The notes below the pieces were generated by a model that was not told where the DNA came from, did not search any database, and was given only the letters and a program-made list of their open reading frames with translations. This document shows positions 1-6,939 of a DNA stretch of 6,939 bases, in pieces. This DNA comes from Alphaproteobacteria bacterium. GTDB taxonomy: Bacteria; Pseudomonadota; Alphaproteobacteria; Sphingomonadales; Sphingomonadaceae. Where the stretch lies: assembly GCA_018970965.1 (NCBI GenBank), contig JAGWVG010000092.1:1-6939 (forward strand), in the 5' to 3' direction. Within the stretch, counting starts at the first letter, position 1. Each line of letters begins with the position of its first letter. Made by a program: the position numbers and the translations under genes.

Positions 1-601
1 GTTGATAGCGCTTGGCCAGGGCCACAATGGGTTTGGGCATTGTTGCGGAAAACAGCAAAGTCCGACGATCTTGCGGGGTCGCATCCAGAATTTCTTCCAG
101 ATCATCGCGAAAGCCCATGTCGAGCATTTCATCGGCCTCATCGAGGACCACAAAGCGCAATGACGTCACATCCAGGGCGCCGCGTTCCAAATGGTCGCGC
201 AGGCGGCCCGGTGTGCCGACAATGATGTGCGTGCCGGCATACAGCGCCCGGCGCTCTTTCGACGGGTCCATGCCGCCGACACAGGTCGTGATGCGTGCGC
301 CTGTGCCTTCAAACAACCAGACCAATTCGCGGCTGACTTGCAGCGCCAACTCACGCGTTGGGGCAATAACCAAAGCCAGTGGCGCCCCAGCGCGTGCGAA
401 GACAGGGGCATCTGCCAACAAGTCCATGCCCATCGACAAGCCAAAGGCAACGGTTTTGCCAGAGCCAGTGCGCGCTGAAACAATCAAATCCCGCCCTTGC
501 GTCTCAGGCTCAACCACGGCGGCCTGTACGGCGGTCAGCGAGTCATAGCCGCGCGCAGAAAGGGCCGCCTGAAGCGGGGACGGAATCAAAGGGGACATCA
601 T
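1..601 (-). CDS. DEAD-box ATP-dependent RNA helicase, N-terminal part (runs off left edge)
   Basis: The first 200 residues of a DEAD-box RNA helicase, a cytoplasmic enzyme that uses ATP to unwind or remodel short RNA duplexes in ribosome assembly or mRNA turnover. Most of RecA-like domain 1 is visible: a Q-motif region (SLTAVQ, Gln26), motif I ARTGSGKT (43-50), Ia PTRELA (81-86), a GG pair (109-110), Ib TPGR (130-133), motif II DEAD (154-157) and motif III SAT (185-187). Domain 2 and any C-terminal RNA-binding domain lie outside the window, so the subfamily (DeaD/CsdA, RhlE, DbpA) cannot be fixed; the short N-terminus ahead of the Q motif resembles DeaD-type proteins. The start is a tandem ATG-ATG at 601 and 598; I chose the first, but neither has a clear Shine-Dalgarno sequence. 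No stop interrupts the frame down to base 2. It lies 169 bases downstream of alaS on the same strand. Confidence 0.93.
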   Translation of the reverse strand, partial: MMSPLIPSPLQAALSARGYDSLTAVQAAVVEPETQGRDLIVSARTGSGKTVAFGLSMGMDLLADAPVFARAGAPLALVIAPTRELALQVSRELVWLFEGTGARITTCVGGMDPSKERRALYAGTHIIVGTPGRLRDHLERGALDVTSLRFVVLDEADEMLDMGFRDDLEEILDATPQDRRTLLFSATMPKPIVALAKRYQ

Positions 602-691
602 GATGAAAACAGCCTGTTCATTAGGAAGAGCAGCCCGTTGCCACTCATAATTATGGCCAAAAGGCCCGTGCGCTCTGCGCCCGATGCGGCA

Positions 692-718
692 GCCTTAGCG
701 ACAAATCGCCGCTAAGGC
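692..718 (-). terminator. 9-bp hairpin downstream of alaS, possible weak terminator
   Basis: Bases 692-700 (GCCTTAGCG) are perfectly complementary to 710-718 (CGCTAAGGC), with a 9-base loop. The hairpin starts 53 bases beyond the alaS stop. Neither strand shows a T run after the stem, so this is not a classical intrinsic terminator. It could slow polymerase, protect the 3' end of the alaS mRNA, or have no function. Confidence 0.35.
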
Positions 719-770
719 CACCATCAACTTGATTTGCGCATTTTATTCCCAGCGCGACACAGCAATGCGA

Positions 771-3413
771 TCAGCCAATGGATTGTTTAATCGCCATCAA
801 AGCCTCGGCCGATTTGCTGCCATCTGGGCCGCCGCCTTGGGCCATCTCCGGCTTGCCGCCACCGCCTTGGCCACCGAGCGCCTCAACACCCTTGCGCACC
901 AAATCAACCGCGCTGAACCGCGTGGTCAGATCATCCGTGACAGCCACAAGCACCGAGGCCCGCCCGTCATTCACAGTCACAAAAGCCGCAATGCCCGAAC
1001 CCAGCTTAGATTTGGCATCATTGGCCAAACCACGCAGTTCCTTTGGATCAAGCCCGTCAAAGCTCTGCCCCAAGAACATCACGCCATGAACATCTTCGGG
1101 CTCAGCAGCAGACGCACCGCCCCCGCCCAACGCCAGCGCTTTTTTGGCCTCGGCCAAATCCTTTTCCAGCTTGCGGACAGTTTCTGCCAGGCTGGCGACA
1201 CGCGCCGGCACTTCATCAGGATTTGCACGCAATTGTGCAGCAACGTCTTTCAGCTTGTCTTCCCGATCGGTCAGCCACAGCCGGGCGGCCTCCCCCGTCA
1301 TCGCCTCGACACGACGCACACCCGCGGCAACGGCGCCTTCTGACACAATTTTAAACAGCGCAATATCACCCAAGGCGTTCACATGCGTGCCGCCGCACAA
1401 CTCAACAGAAAAGGCGCGGCCATCATGGCGTGGCCCCATCGTCAACACGCGCACCTCATCGCCATATTTTTCACCGAAGAGCGCAAGCGCACCGGCAGCA
1501 ATGGCATCATCTGGCGTCATCAGGCGCGTCGTGACGGCCTCGTTGCCGCGAATTTCGGCATTCACCTCAGCTTCAATCGCCGCGATATCTTCAGGCGAAA
1601 GCGCTGAAGGATGAGAAAAGTCAAAGCGTAGCCGGTCCGCCGCAACCAAACTGCCCTTCTGCGTCACATGCGCACCCAAATGATTGCGCAGCGCCGCATG
1701 CAATAAGTGCGTGGCTGAGTGATTGGCGCGGATGCGATTGCGGCGATCCCCATCCACCGAAAGGTGAACCGTTTGGCCAACCGAAAGTGAACCGCCGGTG
1801 ATGACTGCATGGTGCGCATGAAGCCGGCCCAAAGGCTTGGCCGTGTCCTCCACCTCAGCGATCAGGCCTTCATCCCCCCGAATGGTGCCGGCATCGCCTG
1901 TCTGACCACCGCTTTCGCCATAAAAGGGCGTTTGGTTGGTCAGAACAACCACCTTGTCCCCGGCCTTTGCGCTTTCAACCCGCTGACCATCTTTCACCAG
2001 CGCGACCACTTGGCCCTCGCCTTCGGTGCTTACATAGCCCGTAAATTCGGTGCCGCCCAATTCATCGGCAATATCGAACCAAATCTCGTCTGAGGCCGTT
2101 TCGCCAGAGCCTTTCCAAGCGGCACGCGCCATCGCCTTTTGGCGCGCCATGCCATCTTCAAAGCCTGCCCGGTCGATACCCAAACCTTGTGCGCGCAGCG
2201 CATCCTCGGTCAAATCATAGGGGAAGCCATAAGTATCATAGAGCTTAAACGCGGTATCGCCCGGCAGAACATCGCCCGCCTTCATCGACGCCGTGGCTTC
2301 ATCCAGCAGCTTCAGCCCCTTATCAAGCGTTTGGCGGAAGCGTGTCTCTTCCTGCAACAAAGTCGCTTCAACCAGCGGTTGTGCCCGCAGCAATTCTGGA
2401 TAAGCGGCGCCCATTTCCGCCACGAGCGACCCGACCAAACGGTGCATCAAAGGCTCTTTGGCACCCAATAAATGCGCATGGCGCATCGCGCGACGCATGA
2501 TGCGCCGCAGCACATAACCGCGCCCTTCATTGGAGGGCAGAACACCATCCGCAATCAAAAAGCCCGAAGCACGCAAATGATCCGCAATCACGCGGTGCGA
2601 TGCCTTCATTGCGCCGTTGGGATCGCTCTTGGTGAGCTCTGCGGACTCGCCAATCAGCGTCTTAAACGTATCCGTGTCATAATTGTCATGCACGCCCTGC
2701 AAGACGGCGGCGATGCGCTCTAACCCCATGCCTGTATCAATTGAGGGCCGCGGTAATGCGGTGCGGCTGCCATCTGCCGCTTGGTCAAACTGCATGAACA
2801 CGAGGTTCCAAATTTCGACAAAGCGATCGCCATCCTCATCGGGGCTGCCCGGAGGGCCGCCGGGGATATGATCGCCATGATCATAGAAAATCTCGCTGCA
2901 CGGCCCGCAAGGCCCCGTATCCCCCATTGACCAGAAATTATCGCTGGTGGGGATGCGGATGATGCGGCTTTCGGGCAGGCCCGCGATTTTGAGCCACAAA
3001 TCAAAAGCTTCATCATCAGTGTGATAGACTGTGACTGTGAGGCGGTTGGGGTCGAGCCCCCATTCCTTCGTCGTCAGGCCCCACGCCAATTGGATGGCTT
3101 GTTCTTTAAAATAATCCCCGAACGAAAAATTGCCGAGCATCTCAAAGAAAGTGTGGTGCCGCGCTGTATAGCCGACATTGTCCAAATCATTATGCTTACC
3201 GCCTGCGCGGACGCATTTTTGCGACGAGGCCGCAGTCGAATAAGGCCGATTTTCTAACCCAGTGAACACGTTTTTAAACGGAACCATGCCCGCATTGGTG
3301 AACATCAAGGTCGGATCATTATGCGGCACCAGGGGCGCAGAGGCGACGCGCTCATGCCCGTTGGCGGCAAAATAGTCGAGAAAGGACCGGCGGATATCGT
3401 TTGTCGAAGTCAT
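771..3413 (-). CDS. alaS: Alanyl-tRNA synthetase (AlaRS)
   Basis: Class II synthetase that joins alanine to tRNA-Ala in the cytoplasm and hydrolyses mischarged Ser- and Gly-tRNA-Ala. The 880-residue product is full length for bacterial AlaRS. Visible in order: the N-terminal catalytic domain with motif 1 around [16 protein letters not shown], motif 2 around [17 protein letters not shown], and motif 3 GMGLER (about 228-233); the tRNA-recognition helices; the editing domain with zinc-ligand pairs HSATH (His565, His569) and CGGTH (Cys673, His677); a predicted coiled segment (about 715-765); and a C-terminal DHHA1/C-Ala domain with glycine-rich linkers, ending AIKQSIG. The start is the ATG at 3413, giving [11 protein letters not shown], the usual AlaRS beginning. 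An in-frame TTG two codons upstream is not needed. Only a weak GGA lies ahead of the ATG, and I see no clear promoter in 3414-3516. The recA terminator lies upstream, so alaS probably has its own promoter. Confidence 0.98.
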   Translation of the reverse strand: MTSTNDIRRSFLDYFAANGHERVASAPLVPHNDPTLMFTNAGMVPFKNVFTGLENRPYSTAASSQKCVRAGGKHNDLDNVGYTARHHTFFEMLGNFSFGDYFKEQAIQLAWGLTTKEWGLDPNRLTVTVYHTDDEAFDLWLKIAGLPESRIIRIPTSDNFWSMGDTGPCGPCSEIFYDHGDHIPGGPPGSPDEDGDRFVEIWNLVFMQFDQAADGSRTALPRPSIDTGMGLERIAAVLQGVHDNYDTDTFKTLIGESAELTKSDPNGAMKASHRVIADHLRASGFLIADGVLPSNEGRGYVLRRIMRRAMRHAHLLGAKEPLMHRLVGSLVAEMGAAYPELLRAQPLVEATLLQEETRFRQTLDKGLKLLDEATASMKAGDVLPGDTAFKLYDTYGFPYDLTEDALRAQGLGIDRAGFEDGMARQKAMARAAWKGSGETASDEIWFDIADELGGTEFTGYVSTEGEGQVVALVKDGQRVESAKAGDKVVVLTNQTPFYGESGGQTGDAGTIRGDEGLIAEVEDTAKPLGRLHAHHAVITGGSLSVGQTVHLSVDGDRRNRIRANHSATHLLHAALRNHLGAHVTQKGSLVAADRLRFDFSHPSALSPEDIAAIEAEVNAEIRGNEAVTTRLMTPDDAIAAGALALFGEKYGDEVRVLTMGPRHDGRAFSVELCGGTHVNALGDIALFKIVSEGAVAAGVRRVEAMTGEAARLWLTDREDKLKDVAAQLRANPDEVPARVASLAETVRKLEKDLAEAKKALALGGGGASAAEPEDVHGVMFLGQSFDGLDPKELRGLANDAKSKLGSGIAAFVTVNDGRASVLVAVTDDLTTRFSAVDLVRKGVEALGGQGGGGKPEMAQGGGPDGSKSAEALMAIKQSIG

Positions 3414-3516
3414 ATCCAAATGCGCTTAGGCGAGGCTTGGCCGCTACTCAAGCACGACATGCGCCCCTTTGGCCCAATTTGCGCAGAACACCGCTTAGTC
3501 TGCCCCGCAGAGATGT

Positions 3517-3545
3517 AAAAAGGCCCGCCAAATAGGCGGGCCTTT
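3517..3545 (-). terminator. Intrinsic terminator of recA
   Basis: A perfect 11-bp stem, 3519-3529 paired with 3535-3545 (AAAGGCCCGCC against GGCGGGCCTTT), closes a 5-base loop. On the minus strand it is followed by TTTTT (3521-3517, partly within the stem). It lies 65 bases past the recA stop and about 100 bases before the alaS start, which fits rho-independent termination of recA. The opposite strand has only three T residues at the stem end, so activity in that direction should be weak. Confidence 0.9.
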
Positions 3546-3610
3546 CGAAGCGTGAGACGCGAGACCATCATCTGATCCAGAATGCCGGGCGATCGATCCC
3601 AGCAAACGGC

Positions 3611-4681
3611 TTAGAGATCGTCGTCCGCCTCTGGTCCAACCATCAAGCCTTCCGCCACCTCTTCGGTGCGGCCGCGGATTTGCTGCTCCAGCTTGTCCGC
3701 CATTTCGGGGTTTTCCTTTAAGTAGGTCTTGGCATTTTCCCGACCCTGCCCGATGCGGATCGAGTCATAGCTGAACCAAGCACCTGATTTTTCAACGACG
3801 CCAGCTTTGACGCCCAAATCAAGGATTTCGCCAGTCTTGGAAATGCCTTCGCCATACATAATGTCGAACTCAACCTGCTTGAACGGCGGCGCGACTTTGT
3901 TCTTCACCACCTTCACACGGGTCGTGTTGCCGACAATATCTTCACGATCCTTAATCTGGCCCGTGCGACGAATATCGAGACGCACCGATGCGTAGAATTT
4001 CAACGCATTGCCACCCGTTGTTGTTTCCGGAGAGCCGTACATCACACCAATTTTCATACGGATTTGGTTGATGAAAATTACCAGACAGCGCGAGCGGTTG
4101 ATCGATCCCGTAATCTTACGCAGCGCTTGGCTCATCAAGCGCGCCTGAAGGCCCACATGGCTGTCACCCATTTCGCCTTCAATTTCAGCACGGGGCACCA
4201 AAGCCGCAACCGAATCGATCACCAAAACGTCAATCGCGTTGGAACGGACCAAAGTATCCGCAATTTCCAACGCCTGCTCGCCCGTATCGGGCTGAGACAC
4301 GATCAGCTCATCAATGTTGACGCCCAACTTCTTGGCATAAATGGGGTCCAACGCATGTTCAGCATCGATAAACGCAGCCGTGCCGCCACCCTTTTGCGCT
4401 TCCGCAATGGCATGCAGTGCAAGCGTCGTTTTGCCTGAACTTTCTGGGCCGAAAATTTCAACAATACGGCCGCGCGGCAAACCGCCGATACCCAAAGCGA
4501 TATCGAGTCCCAAAGACCCGGTCGAAATTGATTCGATTTGGATTGCTTCGCGTGATCCCAGCTTCATTGCTGAGCCTTTGCCAAATGCGCGATCAATCTG
4601 CGCAAGTGCTGCTTCGAGTGCCTTTTCTCTATCCATAGCTGACGAACGATCCGTTTCGATGACTTTGAGTTGTGCCGACAT
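3611..4681 (-). CDS. recA: Recombinase RecA
   Basis: RecA forms ATP-dependent filaments on single-stranded DNA, performs strand exchange in homologous recombination, and triggers LexA self-cleavage in the SOS response. The 356-residue product has the normal length. Visible: the N-terminal helix region ([21 protein letters not shown], from residue 16); Walker A GPESSGKT (78-85); catalytic Glu in FIDAEHALD (about 104-112); Walker B VLVIDS (152-157); loop L1 around [10 protein letters not shown] (168-177); [20 protein letters not shown] with Gln206 and loop L2 (205-224); and an acidic C-terminal tail, EADDDL, which in other RecA proteins restrains activity. The ATG at 4681 is supported by a GAGAGGG Shine-Dalgarno sequence 7 bases upstream. 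A LexA box and promoter lie in the 122-base gap to cckA, and a strong terminator follows. All catalytic motifs look intact. Confidence 0.99.
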   Translation of the reverse strand: MSAQLKVIETDRSSAMDREKALEAALAQIDRAFGKGSAMKLGSREAIQIESISTGSLGLDIALGIGGLPRGRIVEIFGPESSGKTTLALHAIAEAQKGGGTAAFIDAEHALDPIYAKKLGVNIDELIVSQPDTGEQALEIADTLVRSNAIDVLVIDSVAALVPRAEIEGEMGDSHVGLQARLMSQALRKITGSINRSRCLVIFINQIRMKIGVMYGSPETTTGGNALKFYASVRLDIRRTGQIKDREDIVGNTTRVKVVKNKVAPPFKQVEFDIMYGEGISKTGEILDLGVKAGVVEKSGAWFSYDSIRIGQGRENAKTYLKENPEMADKLEQQIRGRTEEVAEGLMVGPEADDDL

Positions 4682-4688
4682 GGCCTAT

Positions 4689-4695
4689 CCCTCTC
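4689..4695 (-). promoter_or_regulatory. Ribosome binding site of recA
   Basis: On the minus strand this reads GAGAGGG, complementary to the 3' end of 16S rRNA, with 7 bases before the ATG at 4681. It is the clearest Shine-Dalgarno sequence in the window and fixes the recA start over the later in-frame Met16. Confidence 0.8.
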
Positions 4696-4731
4696 GTAGC
4701 TGTTGCACCTGCTGCGTCAATCAGAGACCTA

Positions 4732-4759
4732 TGTATACACTTTGTTCTCATTTGAACAA
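4732..4759 (-). promoter_or_regulatory. Candidate recA promoter (-35/-10)
   Basis: On the minus strand TTGTTC (4759-4754) and TATACA (4737-4732) are separated by 16 bases, a plausible sigma-70-type pair. It would start transcription near 4725, giving a leader of about 44 bases. A run of A residues on the transcribed-sense strand (within 4769-4780, reading GAAAAAAATTTC) lies 10-20 bases upstream of the -35 and could act as an UP-like element. The -35 is inside the LexA box, as expected for a LexA-repressed promoter. The match is imperfect and the start site is inferred. Confidence 0.6.
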
Positions 4760-4768
4760 GAGGAGAAC
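4754..4768 (-). promoter_or_regulatory. LexA box (SOS operator) of recA
   Basis: The plus strand has GAAC at 4754-4757 and GAAC at 4765-4768, exactly 7 bases apart; on the minus strand this reads GTTC-N7-GTTC. That direct repeat is the known LexA recognition sequence of Alphaproteobacteria, unlike the CTGT-N8-ACAG palindrome of Gammaproteobacteria. It overlaps the candidate -35 and lies 73 bases from the recA start, so bound LexA would block recA transcription until DNA damage. Confidence 0.85.
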
Positions 4769-4803
4769 GAAATTTTTTTCATGTTTTGTTCTCATGGCGA
4801 TTT

Positions 4804-6939
4804 TCACTGCTGAATTGCGTTGCGCACCACCTCTGCAAGCTTCTGCACAGAAAAGGGTTTTGGCAAAAATTCGACATTGTTGAGCGCAATGGATTGGCGC
4901 AGCTGCTCTTCTGCATAGCCGGACATGAAAATGATCGGGAGATCAGGATAAAGGCTGCGCGCCTGCCGCCCCAAGGCAGGGCCATCCATAGCCGGCATAA
5001 CAACATCCGAGACCAGCAAATCAATATCTTGCCGGTCTTGAAGGATCAAAAGCCCCTCTTCGCCGTTTGTCGCGGTCACAACGTCATAGCCATGACGCGC
5101 CAGCGCTCGTTCAGCGACACTGCGGACCATATCTTCATCTTCCACCAACAAAATTGTGCCACTACCCCAAAGCTCACTGGGCTTTTGCCTTGCCCGCGCG
5201 GGCTCCACCATGTCTCCAGCCTCAGCGACATGCACGGGCAGGTAAATGACAAAGCTGGTTCCTTCTCCCATCGCCGAATCAGCGAAAATGAACCCGCCTG
5301 ATTGTTTGACAATGCCGTAAACCGTCGAAAGACCCAGGCCTGTCCCCTTCCCCACCTCTTTGGTCGTGAAAAAAGGTTCAAAAATTTTGGGAAGCAAATC
5401 GGGCGCAATGCCTGTGCCCGTATCGGATACGCTGAGCGCTGTATAATCCGCGATGGGCAAAATTTCGCTGCCAATGCGTCGCACCTCCGCGGCCGTCACG
5501 CCGTAAGTCTGAATTGTCAGCCGCCCCCCCTCGGGCATGGCATCGCGCGCATTAACCGCCAAATTGACAATCACTTGTTCCAACTGCCCCGGATCTGCGC
5601 GCACAGACCCCAATCCCCGCCCATGTTTGACGACCAGCTCCACCTGTTCGCCCATCAGGCGCTTCAAAAGGTTTGAAATTTCGGCAACCACATCAGGCAA
5701 TTGCAAAATCTGTGGGCGCAGCGTCTGCTGGCGAGAAAAGGCCAAAAGCTGGCGCGTCAGCCCCGCCGCCCGGTTCGCATTGTTCCGAATTTGCTGAATA
5801 TCGTCATAATCAATGTCGCCCGGCGCATGGCGCATCAGCATCAAGTCGCAATGCCCCAAAATGCCCGTCAGAATGTTGTTGAAGTCATGCGCGACACCGC
5901 CCGCCAATTGACCCACAGCCTGCATCTTGGTCGCTTGTGCCACCTGAATCTTTAGCCGTGTCTCCTCGGTCGAGTCTTTCATTGAAAGAAGAACGGCCGC
6001 ATCGCCAAGCCCAATCACACTGACCAGTGTTAGCGGCACTGGCTCTTCAGGCTGGTTCAACAACCGCACAGCAATATCACATCCAACAGGTTGGCCACTG
6101 GCGTAGCGACGAACCGCATCGGCAACGGCCGCCTTATCTTCGCGAATGACCAAATCACCGGGGTAAATGGGCTGCGCATCGCCAGACAAGCCCACGGCTC
6201 GGCAAAAGGCGTCATTCAAAAACAGAAACCGCCCCTCACGATCGGCCAGCGCCAAGCCCATCGGCAATTTCGCAAGCATCGCCTGCACATTTGCCACAAT
6301 GTCTTGATCGCTCGCCCGCCCCGGATCTTCATCCAACAAAAGCACCAAGGTGTCGCTGTCAGGATTACCCGGATCGCCTGGGATTTGCAGCAAACGCAGC
6401 GGATGGCCTGTCGCTCCTTCTTGCACAAAGCGAATAAACCCATCTCCATCACGTGCAAAAAGCGATGGAAAATCTTTTCCTTCCAAAGCAGTTCCCCGCT
6501 CCCCCGTGGCACGTGCGGCAAAGACAGGGCTCGCAATTCTTATATGGCCCTTAGGGCCAATCAGCGCGGCCATCACACCCGCCTCGCCCAGCCTTTCCCC
6601 TGCAGGCCCGTTCAGCAATCTTTGGGTTTCAGACACAAGGTCAAAGCTGGACGAAGCACGGAACCGCCAAACAAGAACATCCTCTCCATGGCCAGACCGC
6701 TCGACATCAACATCAAGCAATAGGGGGCCGCGCGGCAAGCGGCGCAACCGCGCATTGCCATCACGCCACGCTGTCGCAGCCAGCGCAGAGAGCATGGCCG
6801 CCCGTGTCGGATCTCCAATAAGCGCTGGCGGCGCGTCAGCGCCTTGGAACCAATCTTGATACACAAGGTTCGCACATCGCAGCGCGCCGCCGCGATCCGT
6901 AATGGCAAGCGCAGCCCCATCCAATTCAGCTACGGCGCG
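4804..6939 (-). CDS. cckA: Hybrid sensor histidine kinase CckA (N-terminus beyond right edge)
   Basis: CckA is the membrane-associated hybrid kinase that feeds phosphate through ChpT to CtrA (and CpdR) to control the alphaproteobacterial cell cycle, motility and division. The 711 visible residues (residue 1 at 6939) show: a PAS-like segment at the edge (about 1-50); a divergent PAS-like stretch (about 115-205); a clearer PAS domain (about 210-325); HisKA with GGVAHDFNN, phospho-acceptor His351; HATPase with N-box NARDA (Asn463), DTGTGI, FEPFFTTK and GKGTGLGLS; then a REC domain with VEDED, phospho-acceptor Asp645 in SDVVMP, Ser673 and Lys694. The H-box region and the HisKA-HATPase-REC order match CckA closely. 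The frame is open to the edge (RAVAEL upstream of an in-frame TTG at 6924), so that TTG is not the start; expected N-terminal membrane segments would lie outside. There is no terminator between it and recA. Confidence 0.9.
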   Translation of the reverse strand, partial: RAVAELDGAALAITDRGGALRCANLVYQDWFQGADAPPALIGDPTRAAMLSALAATAWRDGNARLRRLPRGPLLLDVDVERSGHGEDVLVWRFRASSSFDLVSETQRLLNGPAGERLGEAGVMAALIGPKGHIRIASPVFAARATGERGTALEGKDFPSLFARDGDGFIRFVQEGATGHPLRLLQIPGDPGNPDSDTLVLLLDEDPGRASDQDIVANVQAMLAKLPMGLALADREGRFLFLNDAFCRAVGLSGDAQPIYPGDLVIREDKAAVADAVRRYASGQPVGCDIAVRLLNQPEEPVPLTLVSVIGLGDAAVLLSMKDSTEETRLKIQVAQATKMQAVGQLAGGVAHDFNNILTGILGHCDLMLMRHAPGDIDYDDIQQIRNNANRAAGLTRQLLAFSRQQTLRPQILQLPDVVAEISNLLKRLMGEQVELVVKHGRGLGSVRADPGQLEQVIVNLAVNARDAMPEGGRLTIQTYGVTAAEVRRIGSEILPIADYTALSVSDTGTGIAPDLLPKIFEPFFTTKEVGKGTGLGLSTVYGIVKQSGGFIFADSAMGEGTSFVIYLPVHVAEAGDMVEPARARQKPSELWGSGTILLVEDEDMVRSVAERALARHGYDVVTATNGEEGLLILQDRQDIDLLVSDVVMPAMDGPALGRQARSLYPDLPIIFMSGYAEEQLRQSIALNNVEFLPKPFSVQKLAEVVRNAIQQ

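Noticed and set aside
12..548. Plus-strand open frame of 178 codons, Ser/Arg-rich
   Set aside because: It lies antisense to the DEAD-box helicase, has biased composition and no recognisable motif; it is a shadow frame.
729..1343. Plus-strand open frame of 204 codons
   Set aside because: Antisense to the 3' end of alaS; no domain and no ribosome binding site of note.
3414..3419. TTG at 3419 as the alaS start, adding two residues
   Set aside because: The ATG two codons later gives the usual AlaRS N-terminus [11 protein letters not shown]; nothing favours the TTG.
4769..4787. T-rich run between cckA and recA as a terminator
   Set aside because: On the transcribed minus-sense strand it is an A tract, with no GC-rich stem; it fits an UP-like element better.
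6091..6723. Plus-strand open frame of 210 codons
   Set aside because: Antisense to the cckA PAS region, whose protein is clearly the real product.
6922..6924. TTG at 6924 as the cckA start
   Set aside because: The frame continues without a stop to the window edge and the PAS-like segment is already under way, so the true start is upstream.
1..6939. Novel defence, mobile or biosynthetic system, CRISPR array, tRNA or rRNA
   Set aside because: The window is almost filled by four conserved housekeeping or regulatory genes; the gaps are under 200 bases and show no repeat array, tRNA fold or mobile-element ends.

Overview
The window is core chromosomal DNA from an alphaproteobacterium. Three things point there: a hybrid histidine kinase that matches CckA, the alphaproteobacterial cell-cycle kinase; a GAAC-N7-GAAC direct-repeat LexA box of the alphaproteobacterial type in front of recA; and the style of the RecA and AlaRS proteins. 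The order may be Sphingomonadales, but this rests on general protein resemblance only and is a low-confidence guess.

All four genes lie on the minus strand, so transcription runs from the right edge to the left edge. In that order they are: cckA (runs off the right edge, ends at 4804), recA (4681-3611), alaS (3413-771) and a DEAD-box RNA helicase (starts at 601, runs off the left edge). Intergenic gaps are short (122, 197 and 169 bases). The cckA-recA gap holds the recA control region: an A-tract, a LexA box overlapping a plausible -35 element, a -10 element and a good Shine-Dalgarno sequence. The recA-alaS gap holds a strong intrinsic terminator just after recA. The alaS-helicase gap holds a 9-bp hairpin without a U tract.

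The genes do not form one pathway: cell-cycle signalling, SOS/recombination, alanyl-tRNA charging and RNA remodelling. There is no visible terminator between cckA and recA, so some cckA transcripts may run into recA. The terminator after recA should isolate alaS.

I saw no mobile element, CRISPR array, tRNA, rRNA, phage gene or foreign island, and no convincing new biological system. The most interesting non-coding signal is the cluster of GTTC/GAAC half-sites upstream of recA.
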